This document shows positions 15,126 through 26,248 of a DNA stretch of 64,000 nt, one piece after another (positions within the stretch are counted from its first letter, which is position 1; the number at the start of each line of letters is the position of its first letter). Source of the stretch: Sulfuriferula sp047300855. GTDB taxonomy: Bacteria > Pseudomonadota > Gammaproteobacteria > Burkholderiales > Sulfuriferulaceae. The position numbers and the translations under genes are program-made. The stretch spans positions 62,001 through 126,000 of the forward strand of contig NZ_CP170197.1 in assembly GCF_047300855.1 (NCBI RefSeq), in the 5' to 3' direction. The notes beneath the pieces were generated by a model. It had not been told where the DNA came from. It saw nothing but the letters and a program-made list of their open reading frames with translations, and made no database searches.

Positions 15126-17456
15126 TTATCCCTGCAGAGCCGGGTGATCGGCAATCGGGCGGTCGAGGAAATAGCCCTGAACGAGGTCGACCCCGAAGCG
15201 GTTCAGTAATTCGAGGGTGGCCTCGTCCTCGACGAACTCGGCTACGGTGATCTTGCCCATTCCTCTGGCCACGTCGGCAATGGATTTAACGAACAACTGA
15301 TTGTCATGGTCGCTGGTCAGATCGCGAATGAACAGACCGTCGATTTTCAGCGTGTCCACCTTCAGGTATTTGAGGTAGGCAAAAGACGAGAAGCCGGTGC
15401 CGAAGTCGTCCAGGCAGGTCGCACAACCAGTCAGATGCAGTGCCTCGATGAAACGCCCCGCGTCATGCAGGTCACCAATTGCCGAGGTCTCGGTGATCTC
15501 TATCAGCAAACGGTGCGGATCGACGCCATGCCGGACGAGGGCGTCCTGAATATAACCGGGCAATGACGGGTCGGCCAGGGAGCGTCCGGACAGATTGATT
15601 GCCAGGGCGCGCAGCTTGAGGTGACGTGCCAGGACAGTGACCGCCTCGTTAACGACCCAGCGATCCAGTTCGAGAATCTTGCCGGATTTTTCGGCGATGG
15701 GGATGAAGAGTGCCGGCATGACCAGTTCGCCGGGCTTTTCCTCGTCAATCATGCGTACCAGTGCCTCGAGGTGCGACAGGGTACGATCGGCGGTGTGATA
15801 TACGCCCTGAAAATGCAGCCGGAACAGGTTTTTTTCGAATGCATGCGATAGCCGCTCATTCCAGGTGAGGCGGGCCACCATTTCCTTGCCCATATCCAGC
15901 TCGGGCCGGTATACCTGCCAGGTATTCTTGCCGCATGACTTGGCCTGATACATGGCCGTGTCGGCATGGGCGATCAGCTCCTCGATGGAGGTGCCATGTT
16001 GCGGATAGAGCGCAATTCCCAGACTGATCGTGACGCGCAGATGTTGTTCTTCGAAAATGAGCGGGAGCCGGGCAATGGCTTGCACCACACGTTCTGCCAG
16101 ATCTTCAGCCTGTTTCAGATCGGAAATCTGCGGAATCAGTAGCGCAAATTCATCACCTCCCAGCCGGGAGAGGACTTCATTGCGACGGATCAGGGTGGAA
16201 AGCTCAGTGGCAATACGGATCAGCGTGGCGTCGCCCGCATAGTGTCCGAAGGTGTCATTAATGTACTTGAATTCATCCAGATCGAAGAATAGTAATGCCC
16301 CCTGAGTACCTGTGCGCTCGGCTTCAGCAAGCAGTTTTTCCATCTCTTCATGCAGGCGATGACGGTTGAACAAGCCGGTGAGCGAGTCGCGTTCTGCGAG
16401 ATAGACGAGCTGCTGCGCGGTTTGCTGCTCCTGAGTGACATCCTCGAACATCCATAAATGGCCGATAAATTTCTTTGTGGCGTCATACACTGGGTGACTG
16501 AGCCGGGTAAGCAATCTACCATCCGACAAACGAATTTCCGTGGCAGGGTGCTCTTCGGGGGAATCGGCCGGTGTCGCCATCAGGCTGACGAGCTGGTTTG
16601 GATCGGCCAGCATGCAGCCAGCCTGGGCGATTGCCTCGGCAGGCGACTTGCCATGCAAAGACAGGCCCGCAGGCTGTCGCCAGATATGCTGAAACGCCGG
16701 GTTGTAATAGATGATACGGTTGTCCGTATCGGCAAATAGAATGCCCAGTTTCATGGCATGCAGCAACGCGATCAGACGCGCCTGCTCTTCATGCAACTGG
16801 GCCGTGCTTGCTGTCAGCGCCCCAATCTGTCCGGCAATGGCATCCGCCATGGAGTTGAAGGCACGGGTCAGCGCGCCGACCTCATCATTGCTGCGCATCG
16901 GCAGGCGGATTTCCAGCCGCCCTTGCGCAAAGGCATCGGAAGCGCGGGTCAAACTGGCAAGGTGACGCGTCAGCCAGTATCCCAGGCCAGCCAGCAGCAA
17001 GGTAGACAAAAGGATTTCCACCCCCGCAATCAATATGCTTTGTTGAACCAGGTGAGTGCGTGCTTCGGATAGAAACCGCGTTGAGACGCCATAGTATAAA
17101 GTGCCGTATTTTTGCCCCGCGAGCATGATTTGCGTGCTGGTATCGAACTGATCTGTGCGGGCATGGCTAAACTTCGTTGCCGCCATGGACGTTGGCGGTG
17201 CCCGGCCTTTTTCCCAGCCCGAAGATGCAACGATAAGTCCCGAACTATCTACCAATACCGCGTAAACGATCCCATCCTGGTGCTCGCTTTCGGCAAGAAT
17301 CTCATGCAGGGTGGCGTAATCCCGTTGAGCCAGTGGTGCGGCGAGGGCTGCATTGAACAGGGTATCAAGTTCCGTGTACCGTACTTGAGCCTGGTTGAGC
17401 AGGCTCTCCTGGCTCAGGCGTACACTGTTGACCACCAGCAGGGTCAGCATCGCCAC
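15126..17456 (-). CDS. Membrane GGDEF-EAL protein with HAMP and PAS domains (5' end frameshifted)
   Basis: A 776-codon frame from an apparent GTG. In order: remainder of a membrane helix, a periplasmic sensor of about 120 residues, a second helix near 140-160, HAMP, a PAS-like region about 230-345, GGDEF (motif intact, residues 433-437) and EAL (564-566; second motif DDFGTGFSS). Both catalytic motifs look intact, so synthesis and breakdown of cyclic-di-GMP are both possible. The true start seems to lie in another frame at ATG 17512, whose product flows into this protein if one CT dinucleotide is removed (see 17465-17512). That ATG is 14 bp after the PhnD-like gene upstream, suggesting an operon with it. 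Confidence 0.85.
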   Translation of the reverse strand: MAMLTLLVVNSVRLSQESLLNQAQVRYTELDTLFNAALAAPLAQRDYATLHEILAESEHQDGIVYAVLVDSSGLIVASSGWEKGRAPPTSMAATKFSHARTDQFDTSTQIMLAGQKYGTLYYGVSTRFLSEARTHLVQQSILIAGVEILLSTLLLAGLGYWLTRHLASLTRASDAFAQGRLEIRLPMRSNDEVGALTRAFNSMADAIAGQIGALTASTAQLHEEQARLIALLHAMKLGILFADTDNRIIYYNPAFQHIWRQPAGLSLHGKSPAEAIAQAGCMLADPNQLVSLMATPADSPEEHPATEIRLSDGRLLTRLSHPVYDATKKFIGHLWMFEDVTQEQQTAQQLVYLAERDSLTGLFNRHRLHEEMEKLLAEAERTGTQGALLFFDLDEFKYINDTFGHYAGDATLIRIATELSTLIRRNEVLSRLGGDEFALLIPQISDLKQAEDLAERVVQAIARLPLIFEEQHLRVTISLGIALYPQHGTSIEELIAHADTAMYQAKSCGKNTWQVYRPELDMGKEMVARLTWNERLSHAFEKNLFRLHFQGVYHTADRTLSHLEALVRMIDEEKPGELVMPALFIPIAEKSGKILELDRWVVNEAVTVLARHLKLRALAINLSGRSLADPSLPGYIQDALVRHGVDPHRLLIEITETSAIGDLHDAGRFIEALHLTGCATCLDDFGTGFSSFAYLKYLKVDTLKIDGLFIRDLTSDHDNQLFVKSIADVARGMGKITVAEFVEDEATLELLNRFGVDLVQGYFLDRPIADHPALQG

Positions 17457-17464
17457 TTCTACGA

Positions 17465-17512
17465 TCAGTGAGAGAGGACCAGCTTGGAACGCAGCGACAG
17501 GCCGCGCGGCAT
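17465..17512 (-). pseudogene. Displaced 5' end of the GGDEF-EAL gene (frameshift at a CT repeat)
   Basis: ATG 17512 opens MPRGLSLRSKLVLS, a typical cytoplasmic start before a first transmembrane helix, then reaches a stop at 17465. Removing two bases from the CTCTCTC run (17470-17476, minus strand) gives SKLVLSLIVEVAMLTLLVVN, a complete helix continuous with the main protein. A sequencing or assembly error, a real mutation, or slippage-based switching are the options. Confidence 0.7.
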
Positions 17513-17526
17513 ATTCAATAACAAGG

Positions 17527-18369
17527 CTAGTGGTCCAGATGTTGCTGAAGATAGCGGGCGTAGGAGTCGAGAGACTTCATCTCCTCGGGCGTGATTTCGC
17601 GCATGCCCAGATAGCCGGTCACTTCGAAGAATTGCTTGCCTTCGGGCAGGGCTGGAGAAAAAGCCAGCAGTGCTGATTTGAGCTGCGGGACTTCGCGCGT
17701 CAGACGCGGATTTGCCAGCCACACGAGACCCGGTATCTCAGGGAGACGGGCATAAACCTGGGGCCCCTCCTTGATGTTCGCCGGCATCTGCTTCCAGCCC
17801 GCTGGGGAGATGATGGCCAGAGCGCTTTCTCCGCTCAGGACTGAATATCCCGAGCTGTTATGGCTGGGTGTTTCCAGCAGACGGAAATCCGATCCCTCGC
17901 GCAAGCCCTGCTCTTCCAGCCAGGCCAAGGCTTGACCGGTAATCAGCGCAAAGCGATCCAGGGTGGCAACTGTACGTCCGCGCAAATCCCGAATGGATTT
18001 GAGCGGGGCAGTTAGGGAGGTCAATAGTAAGGCCCGATTCGCTGCCTTATACGTGGCCAGCGGGAGATAGCCGTTGTCGATTTGCGCAAGCCGTCCCATG
18101 TGCGCGGCGGTCACCACGATGTCATACTCGCCCGCCATCGTGCTTTTGTGGAAAGCAGCAAAATCCGTTGCAGTCACCAATTCAACCGGGCGTTTTAACG
18201 TCTGCTGGAGATAGATACGGAACGGCTGATAGTTATTGAGCAGGACGCGCGGACTCAGCGTGGGCAATATACCCACAACCAGCGTGTTTCCCTGCGCAGC
18301 ACCCAGAATGGGCCATAGACTCAGCAGGCAGGCGAGTAGCCAGCCTTTGCCGGATATAAACTTTCCCAT
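17527..18369 (-). CDS. PhnD-like periplasmic substrate-binding protein
   Basis: A 280-residue protein with a signal peptide (about 1-25, ending ILGAAQG) and a phosphate/phosphite/phosphonate-type binding fold: LVVGILPTLSPRVLLNNYQP at the start, DLRGRTVATLDRFAL in the middle. A strong AGGAGG precedes ATG 18369. No permease or ATPase gene is adjacent. Instead the GGDEF-EAL gene follows by 14 bp, and the same pairing recurs at 26249-29221. A sensory role, presenting a ligand to the cyclic-di-GMP protein rather than feeding transport, is inferred. The ligand is unknown. Confidence 0.85.
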   Translation of the reverse strand: MGKFISGKGWLLACLLSLWPILGAAQGNTLVVGILPTLSPRVLLNNYQPFRIYLQQTLKRPVELVTATDFAAFHKSTMAGEYDIVVTAAHMGRLAQIDNGYLPLATYKAANRALLLTSLTAPLKSIRDLRGRTVATLDRFALITGQALAWLEEQGLREGSDFRLLETPSHNSSGYSVLSGESALAIISPAGWKQMPANIKEGPQVYARLPEIPGLVWLANPRLTREVPQLKSALLAFSPALPEGKQFFEVTGYLGMREITPEEMKSLDSYARYLQQHLDH

Positions 18370-18506
18370 ACCCCATTCCTCCTCGATCCCTGCGGTTTTT
18401 TTAGTTTTTCAGGGCAACTCCATTAATTGCTATATCGGCTTTTGATCGTCGAACTTGAAGCCGACGGAACGGGCATCGTTTCCGACAGGTTACGGGGACA
18501 AGGCCG

Positions 18507-19850
18507 TTATCGCGTGGACAAACGCGCCAGCAGTTTTTCATGGATGCCGCCAAACCCGCCGTTGCTCATGACCAGCACCTGGTCGCCAGGCCGCGCCTCG
18601 CTGACTATAGCTGCAACCAGCGCATCGAGATTGTTGTGTACCTGGGCGATATCTCCCATCCGGGCAAACACGCTATCGGCGTCCCAGCCCAGATTGGCAG
18701 CGTAGCAGAACACCTTGTCGGCATCCTTCAGGCTGGCGGGCAAGGCGTCTTTCATCGCGCCCAGCTTCATGGTGTTGGAGCGCGGTTCCAGTACAGCGAG
18801 AATGCGCGCTATACCCACCTTGCGGCGCAGACCCCCCACCGTCGTGGCGATGGCGGTGGGGTGGTGAGCAAAGTCGTCATATACGGTGATGCCATTGATG
18901 ATGCCGCGGATTTCCATGCGGCGTTTGACGTTTTCGAAGCGTCCCAGCGCCTCGCACGCGACTTGTGTGGAAACACCGGCGTGGCGGGCGGCGGCAATGG
19001 CGGCCAGGGCATTGTGTACGTTATGCGCCCCCATCAGCCCCCATTCCACCCGGCCTTGCGGCTTGCCGTTGAATTCCACGTCGAAGCTGGCCTCGCCGCC
19101 GCTGGCAGTCCAGTCGTCCGCCACGCCCAGCCATTCCACCGGGGTCCAGCAGCCGCGCGCAATGACGCGGCGCAGGCTGTCTTCGCTGCCATTGGCGATG
19201 ATCCGTCCCTGTCCCGGTACGGTGCGCACCAGGTGGTGGAACTGGGTCTCGATGGCGGGCAGGTCCGGAAAGATGTCGGCGTGATCGAATTCCAGGTTGT
19301 TGAGGATCGCGGTGCGCGGGCGATAGTGGACGAACTTGGAGCGCTTGTCGAAAAATGCGGTGTCGTATTCGTCAGCCTCGATCACGAAAAACGGCGATTC
19401 GGTCAGGCGTGCAGAGATGCCGAAATTCTGCGGGATGCCGCCCACCAGAAAGCCCGGCGTCAGACCGGCGTCTTCCAGTATCCACGCCAGTATCGAGGTG
19501 GTGGTGGTTTTGCCGTGGGTACCCGCGACGGCCAGCACCCATTTGCCGTGCAGCACGTTTTCCGCCAGCCATTGCGGGCCGGAAATGTATGGCAGCCCGC
19601 GATCGAGTACCGCTTCCATCAACGGGTTGCCGCGCGTGACCACATTGCCGATGACGAATACGTCGGGTTTGAGATCAAGCTGGGCGGGATCGAATCCTTC
19701 GATCAGTTCTATGCCCAGTGCGCGCAACTGGTCGGACATGGGCGGATAGACATTGGTGTCGCAGCCGGTAACAGTGTGACCGGCGGCGCGGGCAATGGCG
19801 GCAATGCCGCCCATGAAGGTGCCGCAGATACCCAGAATGTGCAGATGCAT
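18507..19850 (-). CDS. mpl: UDP-N-acetylmuramate:L-alanyl-gamma-D-glutamyl-meso-diaminopimelate ligase
   Basis: A 447-residue Mur ligase-family enzyme that reattaches recycled murein tripeptide to UDP-MurNAc. The N-terminal MHLHILGICGTFMGGIAAIA is diagnostic for Mpl as against MurC. The ATP loop GTHGKTTTTS follows at about residue 110, with the Mur ligase central motif around EADEYDTAFFDKRSKF and FDDFAHHPTAI-like residues (YDDFAHHPTAI) in the third domain. Length matches E. coli Mpl (457). It is followed on the same strand by the PhnD-like gene after about 140 bp in which no clear terminator is seen. Confidence 0.95.
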   Translation of the reverse strand: MHLHILGICGTFMGGIAAIARAAGHTVTGCDTNVYPPMSDQLRALGIELIEGFDPAQLDLKPDVFVIGNVVTRGNPLMEAVLDRGLPYISGPQWLAENVLHGKWVLAVAGTHGKTTTTSILAWILEDAGLTPGFLVGGIPQNFGISARLTESPFFVIEADEYDTAFFDKRSKFVHYRPRTAILNNLEFDHADIFPDLPAIETQFHHLVRTVPGQGRIIANGSEDSLRRVIARGCWTPVEWLGVADDWTASGGEASFDVEFNGKPQGRVEWGLMGAHNVHNALAAIAAARHAGVSTQVACEALGRFENVKRRMEIRGIINGITVYDDFAHHPTAIATTVGGLRRKVGIARILAVLEPRSNTMKLGAMKDALPASLKDADKVFCYAANLGWDADSVFARMGDIAQVHNNLDALVAAIVSEARPGDQVLVMSNGGFGGIHEKLLARLSTR

Positions 19851-19886
19851 GGAATCGCTATCGTAAAAATTGGTTCGGTTAAAAGT

Positions 19887-20321
19887 TCAGCTGAGCCCTG
19901 CGCCGTCGCTAATCGTGCCCTTGCCTAGATCCACCAGGATATTACGCCCCGGCATCAGCGTGGCGACCGCCAGCAGGAAGATTTCGACGAACTCGTTACG
20001 TTCATCCTCCGGCAGCTTGGTGACGCGGTTGAAGGTGCCGAACATGGAATCGTGAAACGCGGCAATGTAGAGAATGCGGCGCTTGTTTTCGGCCACGTCG
20101 TTGGGATCGGCGCTTTCCGTCACTTGTGTGATGACTACTTCACCCAGCTTTTCGCGAATCGACTGGAACAGATGGTGGATATACTCGGCCGCGCTCTGGC
20201 GGCCTTTATCGTCTTGCAGGGTAAGGTCCGCGCTCACCATCTCGCCGGATCGGGTCTTCAGGGTAACGCGTTTTTCCTGCGGCGGAACGGGTGGCGCATT
20301 GGGATTGATGATGAGGCTCAT
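19887..20321 (-). CDS. Conserved-type hypothetical protein
   Basis: A 144-residue soluble protein of unknown function, MSLIINPNAPPVPPQEKRVT at the start. Start ATG 20321 is chosen over one 66 bp upstream because AAAGGA lies just before it. There is a proline-rich N-terminus, a predicted beta strand pair, then helices containing ENKRRILYIAAFHDSMFGTF; no catalytic motif or membrane segment. It lies upstream of mpl by 36 bp on the same strand and downstream of a terminator, so it may head an operon with mpl. Confidence 0.7.
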   Translation of the reverse strand: MSLIINPNAPPVPPQEKRVTLKTRSGEMVSADLTLQDDKGRQSAAEYIHHLFQSIREKLGEVVITQVTESADPNDVAENKRRILYIAAFHDSMFGTFNRVTKLPEDERNEFVEIFLLAVATLMPGRNILVDLGKGTISDGAGLS

Positions 20322-20370
20322 TGCTGTCCTTTTTCGGGCAATTGTGCATGATAGCCTGTTCGGCGGGCAT

Positions 20371-20400
20371 AAAAAAAGCCGCAACAAGGTCGCGGCTTTT
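20371..20400 (-). terminator. Rho-independent terminator after the YidB-like gene
   Basis: AAAAGCCGC (20374-20382) pairs perfectly with GCGGCTTTT (20392-20400) around a 9-nt loop. On the minus strand the hairpin is followed by a run of T residues (20377-20371), so it ends transcription of the gene at 20454-20828. The plus-strand T run is shorter. Confidence 0.85.
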
Positions 20401-20453
20401 AATTGTACTACCCAATCTCAGCCGAACAGCCTGCCTTTGAGCAATGCCATGCC

Positions 20454-20828
20454 CTATTCTACCAGATCGTCCGATGGGACTTCACCATTGGGCGTGAGCT
20501 TGTCGACAACGCCGGGCAGCATTTGCGCCAGCCCTGCGGACAGGGCGTCTGGCGAGATGCCGGCCTGCGCGGCGAGTTCCTGAATCTTGCTGCTGCCCAG
20601 CGCCTGCTGAATGGCTTCACCGGAAACCGGCTGATTTGCACCGGTACCGACCCATGAGGACACGGCGTTGCCCAGCCCGCCTTGAGAAAGCTGCGAAATC
20701 AGGCCGGCCAGTCCACCGGATTGCTGATTGTTGACCAGCCCCAACACTACGCTCATCAAGCCGCCCTGGCCTTCTCCACCGGCCATCTGGCCCTTGACCA
20801 TATTCATTGCTTCGTCAAACAGTCCCAT
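20454..20828 (-). CDS. YidB-family (DUF937) protein
   Basis: A 124-residue protein, rich in Gly, Gln and Ala in the first half (MGLFDEAMNMVKGQMAGGEG) and with the DUF937 pattern QPVSGEAIQQALGSSKIQEL and AGISPDALSAGLAQMLPGVVD in the second. Cytoplasmic, no signal peptide. The function of YidB is not established. An AAAGGGGG-like ribosome-binding site precedes the ATG at 20828. It is a single-gene unit, bounded by the terminator at 20371-20400. Confidence 0.88.
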   Translation of the reverse strand: MGLFDEAMNMVKGQMAGGEGQGGLMSVVLGLVNNQQSGGLAGLISQLSQGGLGNAVSSWVGTGANQPVSGEAIQQALGSSKIQELAAQAGISPDALSAGLAQMLPGVVDKLTPNGEVPSDDLVE

Positions 20829-20903
20829 GTTTCCCCCTTTATGCTGTTGTATGAAGTCTTCACTTTAGAGCATTTAATAATGCCTGAATAAAACTTGTTG
20901 GGT

Positions 20904-21776
20904 TTATCTGGCCATGCGCACCCACAAGCGCCATTGATGTATGCCCAGTCCGAGCAGGATCAGCACGGTGCCGAGCCATACGTCGACACCCGGGCGTTCA
21001 CCGTTGAGCGTCTGCCCAAGCAAGAGCGCGCTTACCGGCGTAATCAAGGTAATCAGCGCGACCTGACCGGCTTGCAGATGTTTGGTGACGTAAAAATACA
21101 AGGTAAACCCTGCCACCGAGCCGAAAATCCCTAGGTAAAGTGTGGACAGCCCGGCACGCATGCTCCACTGCGGGATATGTCCGAACAGTATCAGCCACAG
21201 CGGCAGCAGCAGTCCCACCACCAAAGTCAGTGCGCCCGTGGTCAGCGCCAGCACAGGTAGCGCAACACCGGTGCGCTTGACCCATACCAGGCTGGCAGCC
21301 TGAATTGCCACCGCACACAGGATGGCCGCAATCCCGGGCAGTGCCTGCGCACCGGTTTTTGCACCTGCGCCAAAAATGACGATCAGCCCGGCCAGCCCCA
21401 GCACAATACCCGCCAGTTTGGCCGGAGTCAGGCGTTCCGCGTCGCTCATTACCAGGCCGATCAGCCCGGTAAATAACGGAATCAGGCCAAACAACACGGC
21501 AATCAGACCGGACGGTACGTAGCGCGCACCCCAGTACACCAGCAACATTGCCCCGAAAATACCGGAACCGGCAGCCACGTAGGCATTGAGTGCGGCACGC
21601 GAGCGCACCATATTGATGCGCAGCACACGCATCAGAACCAGGCACGCCCCCAGGCCGATGAGCATGCGCACCAATAACGGAAACATGAAGTCCGCCCCCA
21701 CCCCGCTCCATTGGATAGCCAGCGGAGTGGTAGACCAGATCAGGATTACGCCCAGATAGGCGGCAGGGATAGACAT
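20904..21776 (-). CDS. EamA/DMT-family transporter
   Basis: A 290-residue integral membrane protein with ten hydrophobic helices in two repeats of five, the EamA arrangement. The N-terminus AAYLGVILIWSTTPLAIQWS and the second-repeat VWLGTVLILLGLGI fit drug/metabolite exporters. The substrate cannot be told from sequence. It stands alone between the YidB-like gene and a divergent small ORF, with 85 bp upstream for a promoter. Confidence 0.9.
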   Translation of the reverse strand: MSIPAAYLGVILIWSTTPLAIQWSGVGADFMFPLLVRMLIGLGACLVLMRVLRINMVRSRAALNAYVAAGSGIFGAMLLVYWGARYVPSGLIAVLFGLIPLFTGLIGLVMSDAERLTPAKLAGIVLGLAGLIVIFGAGAKTGAQALPGIAAILCAVAIQAASLVWVKRTGVALPVLALTTGALTLVVGLLLPLWLILFGHIPQWSMRAGLSTLYLGIFGSVAGFTLYFYVTKHLQAGQVALITLITPVSALLLGQTLNGERPGVDVWLGTVLILLGLGIHQWRLWVRMAR

Positions 21777-21861
21777 GGTATTAATCGGGCGTAAATATTG
21801 CTTGTAATTTGGGTGCCTGGCAGCATATCAGGCATGAGCAGTTTCACTACGGAGGTGCATC

Positions 21862-22056
21862 ATGATTGTATTCGACATCGAATCCGGACGCATTGACGCC
21901 CCCAGTTTTAATCATCTTTCCACCGTGCCGGCGCAGTCCGGGACTGACGTAATGCGGCACGATATGACTTTTGCCGTACCCCGCTTGATGACGCTGGAAG
22001 AAGCAATATGGATAGAGTCGCAGCATACCGGCGCCAGTACCCGGGCGGGAATGTAA
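21862..22056 (+). CDS. Small hypothetical protein
   Basis: A 64-residue ORF not recognised as any family. Its support is a good ribosome-binding site (ACGGAGGT, 8 nt before the ATG) and its place in an otherwise empty stretch, divergent from the EamA gene. The product is acidic to neutral, lacks cysteine and membrane segments, and has a helix-like RLMTLEEAIWIESQ near the C-terminus. It may be a real small protein or a chance frame. Confidence 0.45.
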   Translation: MIVFDIESGRIDAPSFNHLSTVPAQSGTDVMRHDMTFAVPRLMTLEEAIWIESQHTGASTRAGM

Positions 22057-22354
22057 AACTTATCGACGACCATATTGTGCCGATTTCGGTGAGCTAATCT
22101 CGTCATTATTGACGATGCGATTGATATGCCCCGCTTTGGTAGGCCAAGCGGGCGGCTTAACCCGGCTGAGCAAATTGCATAGGCTATGCTCCAATCCGTT
22201 GCCCAAAGTACTACGGGTATTTTTTGCCCTGAAATTCTACCTGATATCCCGTCTTCGATAGCGTCTCTCAGCCCAGGTTAGCGCAAAGATTCCACCAAAA
22301 TTGAGTGTCCGAAATGAAGGAATGGTCAGTCCGGGAAATTGACCCAATGTCCAT
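22057..22354. other. Gene-free stretch with short hairpins
   Basis: No credible gene is seen. It holds a small hairpin TCGTCA-TTAT-TGACGA (22100-22115) and a stronger one CCCGCTTTGG / CCAAGCGGG with one bulged T (22130-22152), neither followed by a T run. CCC/GGG with TTTTTT near 22204-22226 is a weak plus-strand terminator candidate. No clear metH terminator was found. Confidence 0.4.
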
Positions 22355-26050
<3,696 letters not shown>

Positions 26051-26248
26051 AGCGGTGCAAGGTGCAGCGGAAAGCCGGTTATGATACGTGGAATCAGGGG
26101 CTTGAGCCAATGCGGCAGCAATTGTGCCGGACTCGTTTGTTGCCCGGTCTGCGCGCACGAACCGTTACCGGGCTGGGTCTGTGGGCCGCTTGTGGAGCGG
26201 TCGGCGAGCTCGATAAATGGCCGCAACGCCTACTCTATACGAGACGCG

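Noticed and set aside
18540..19928. 462-codon plus-strand frame opposite mpl
   Set aside because: Mpl on the minus strand is unambiguous; the plus frame shows only low-complexity reverse-complement text.
26051..26248. Cobalamin or SAH riboswitch in front of metH
   Set aside because: No B12 box or SAH core (GAGGAGCG with CCAGGCTC) is found on the minus strand of this 198-bp gap.
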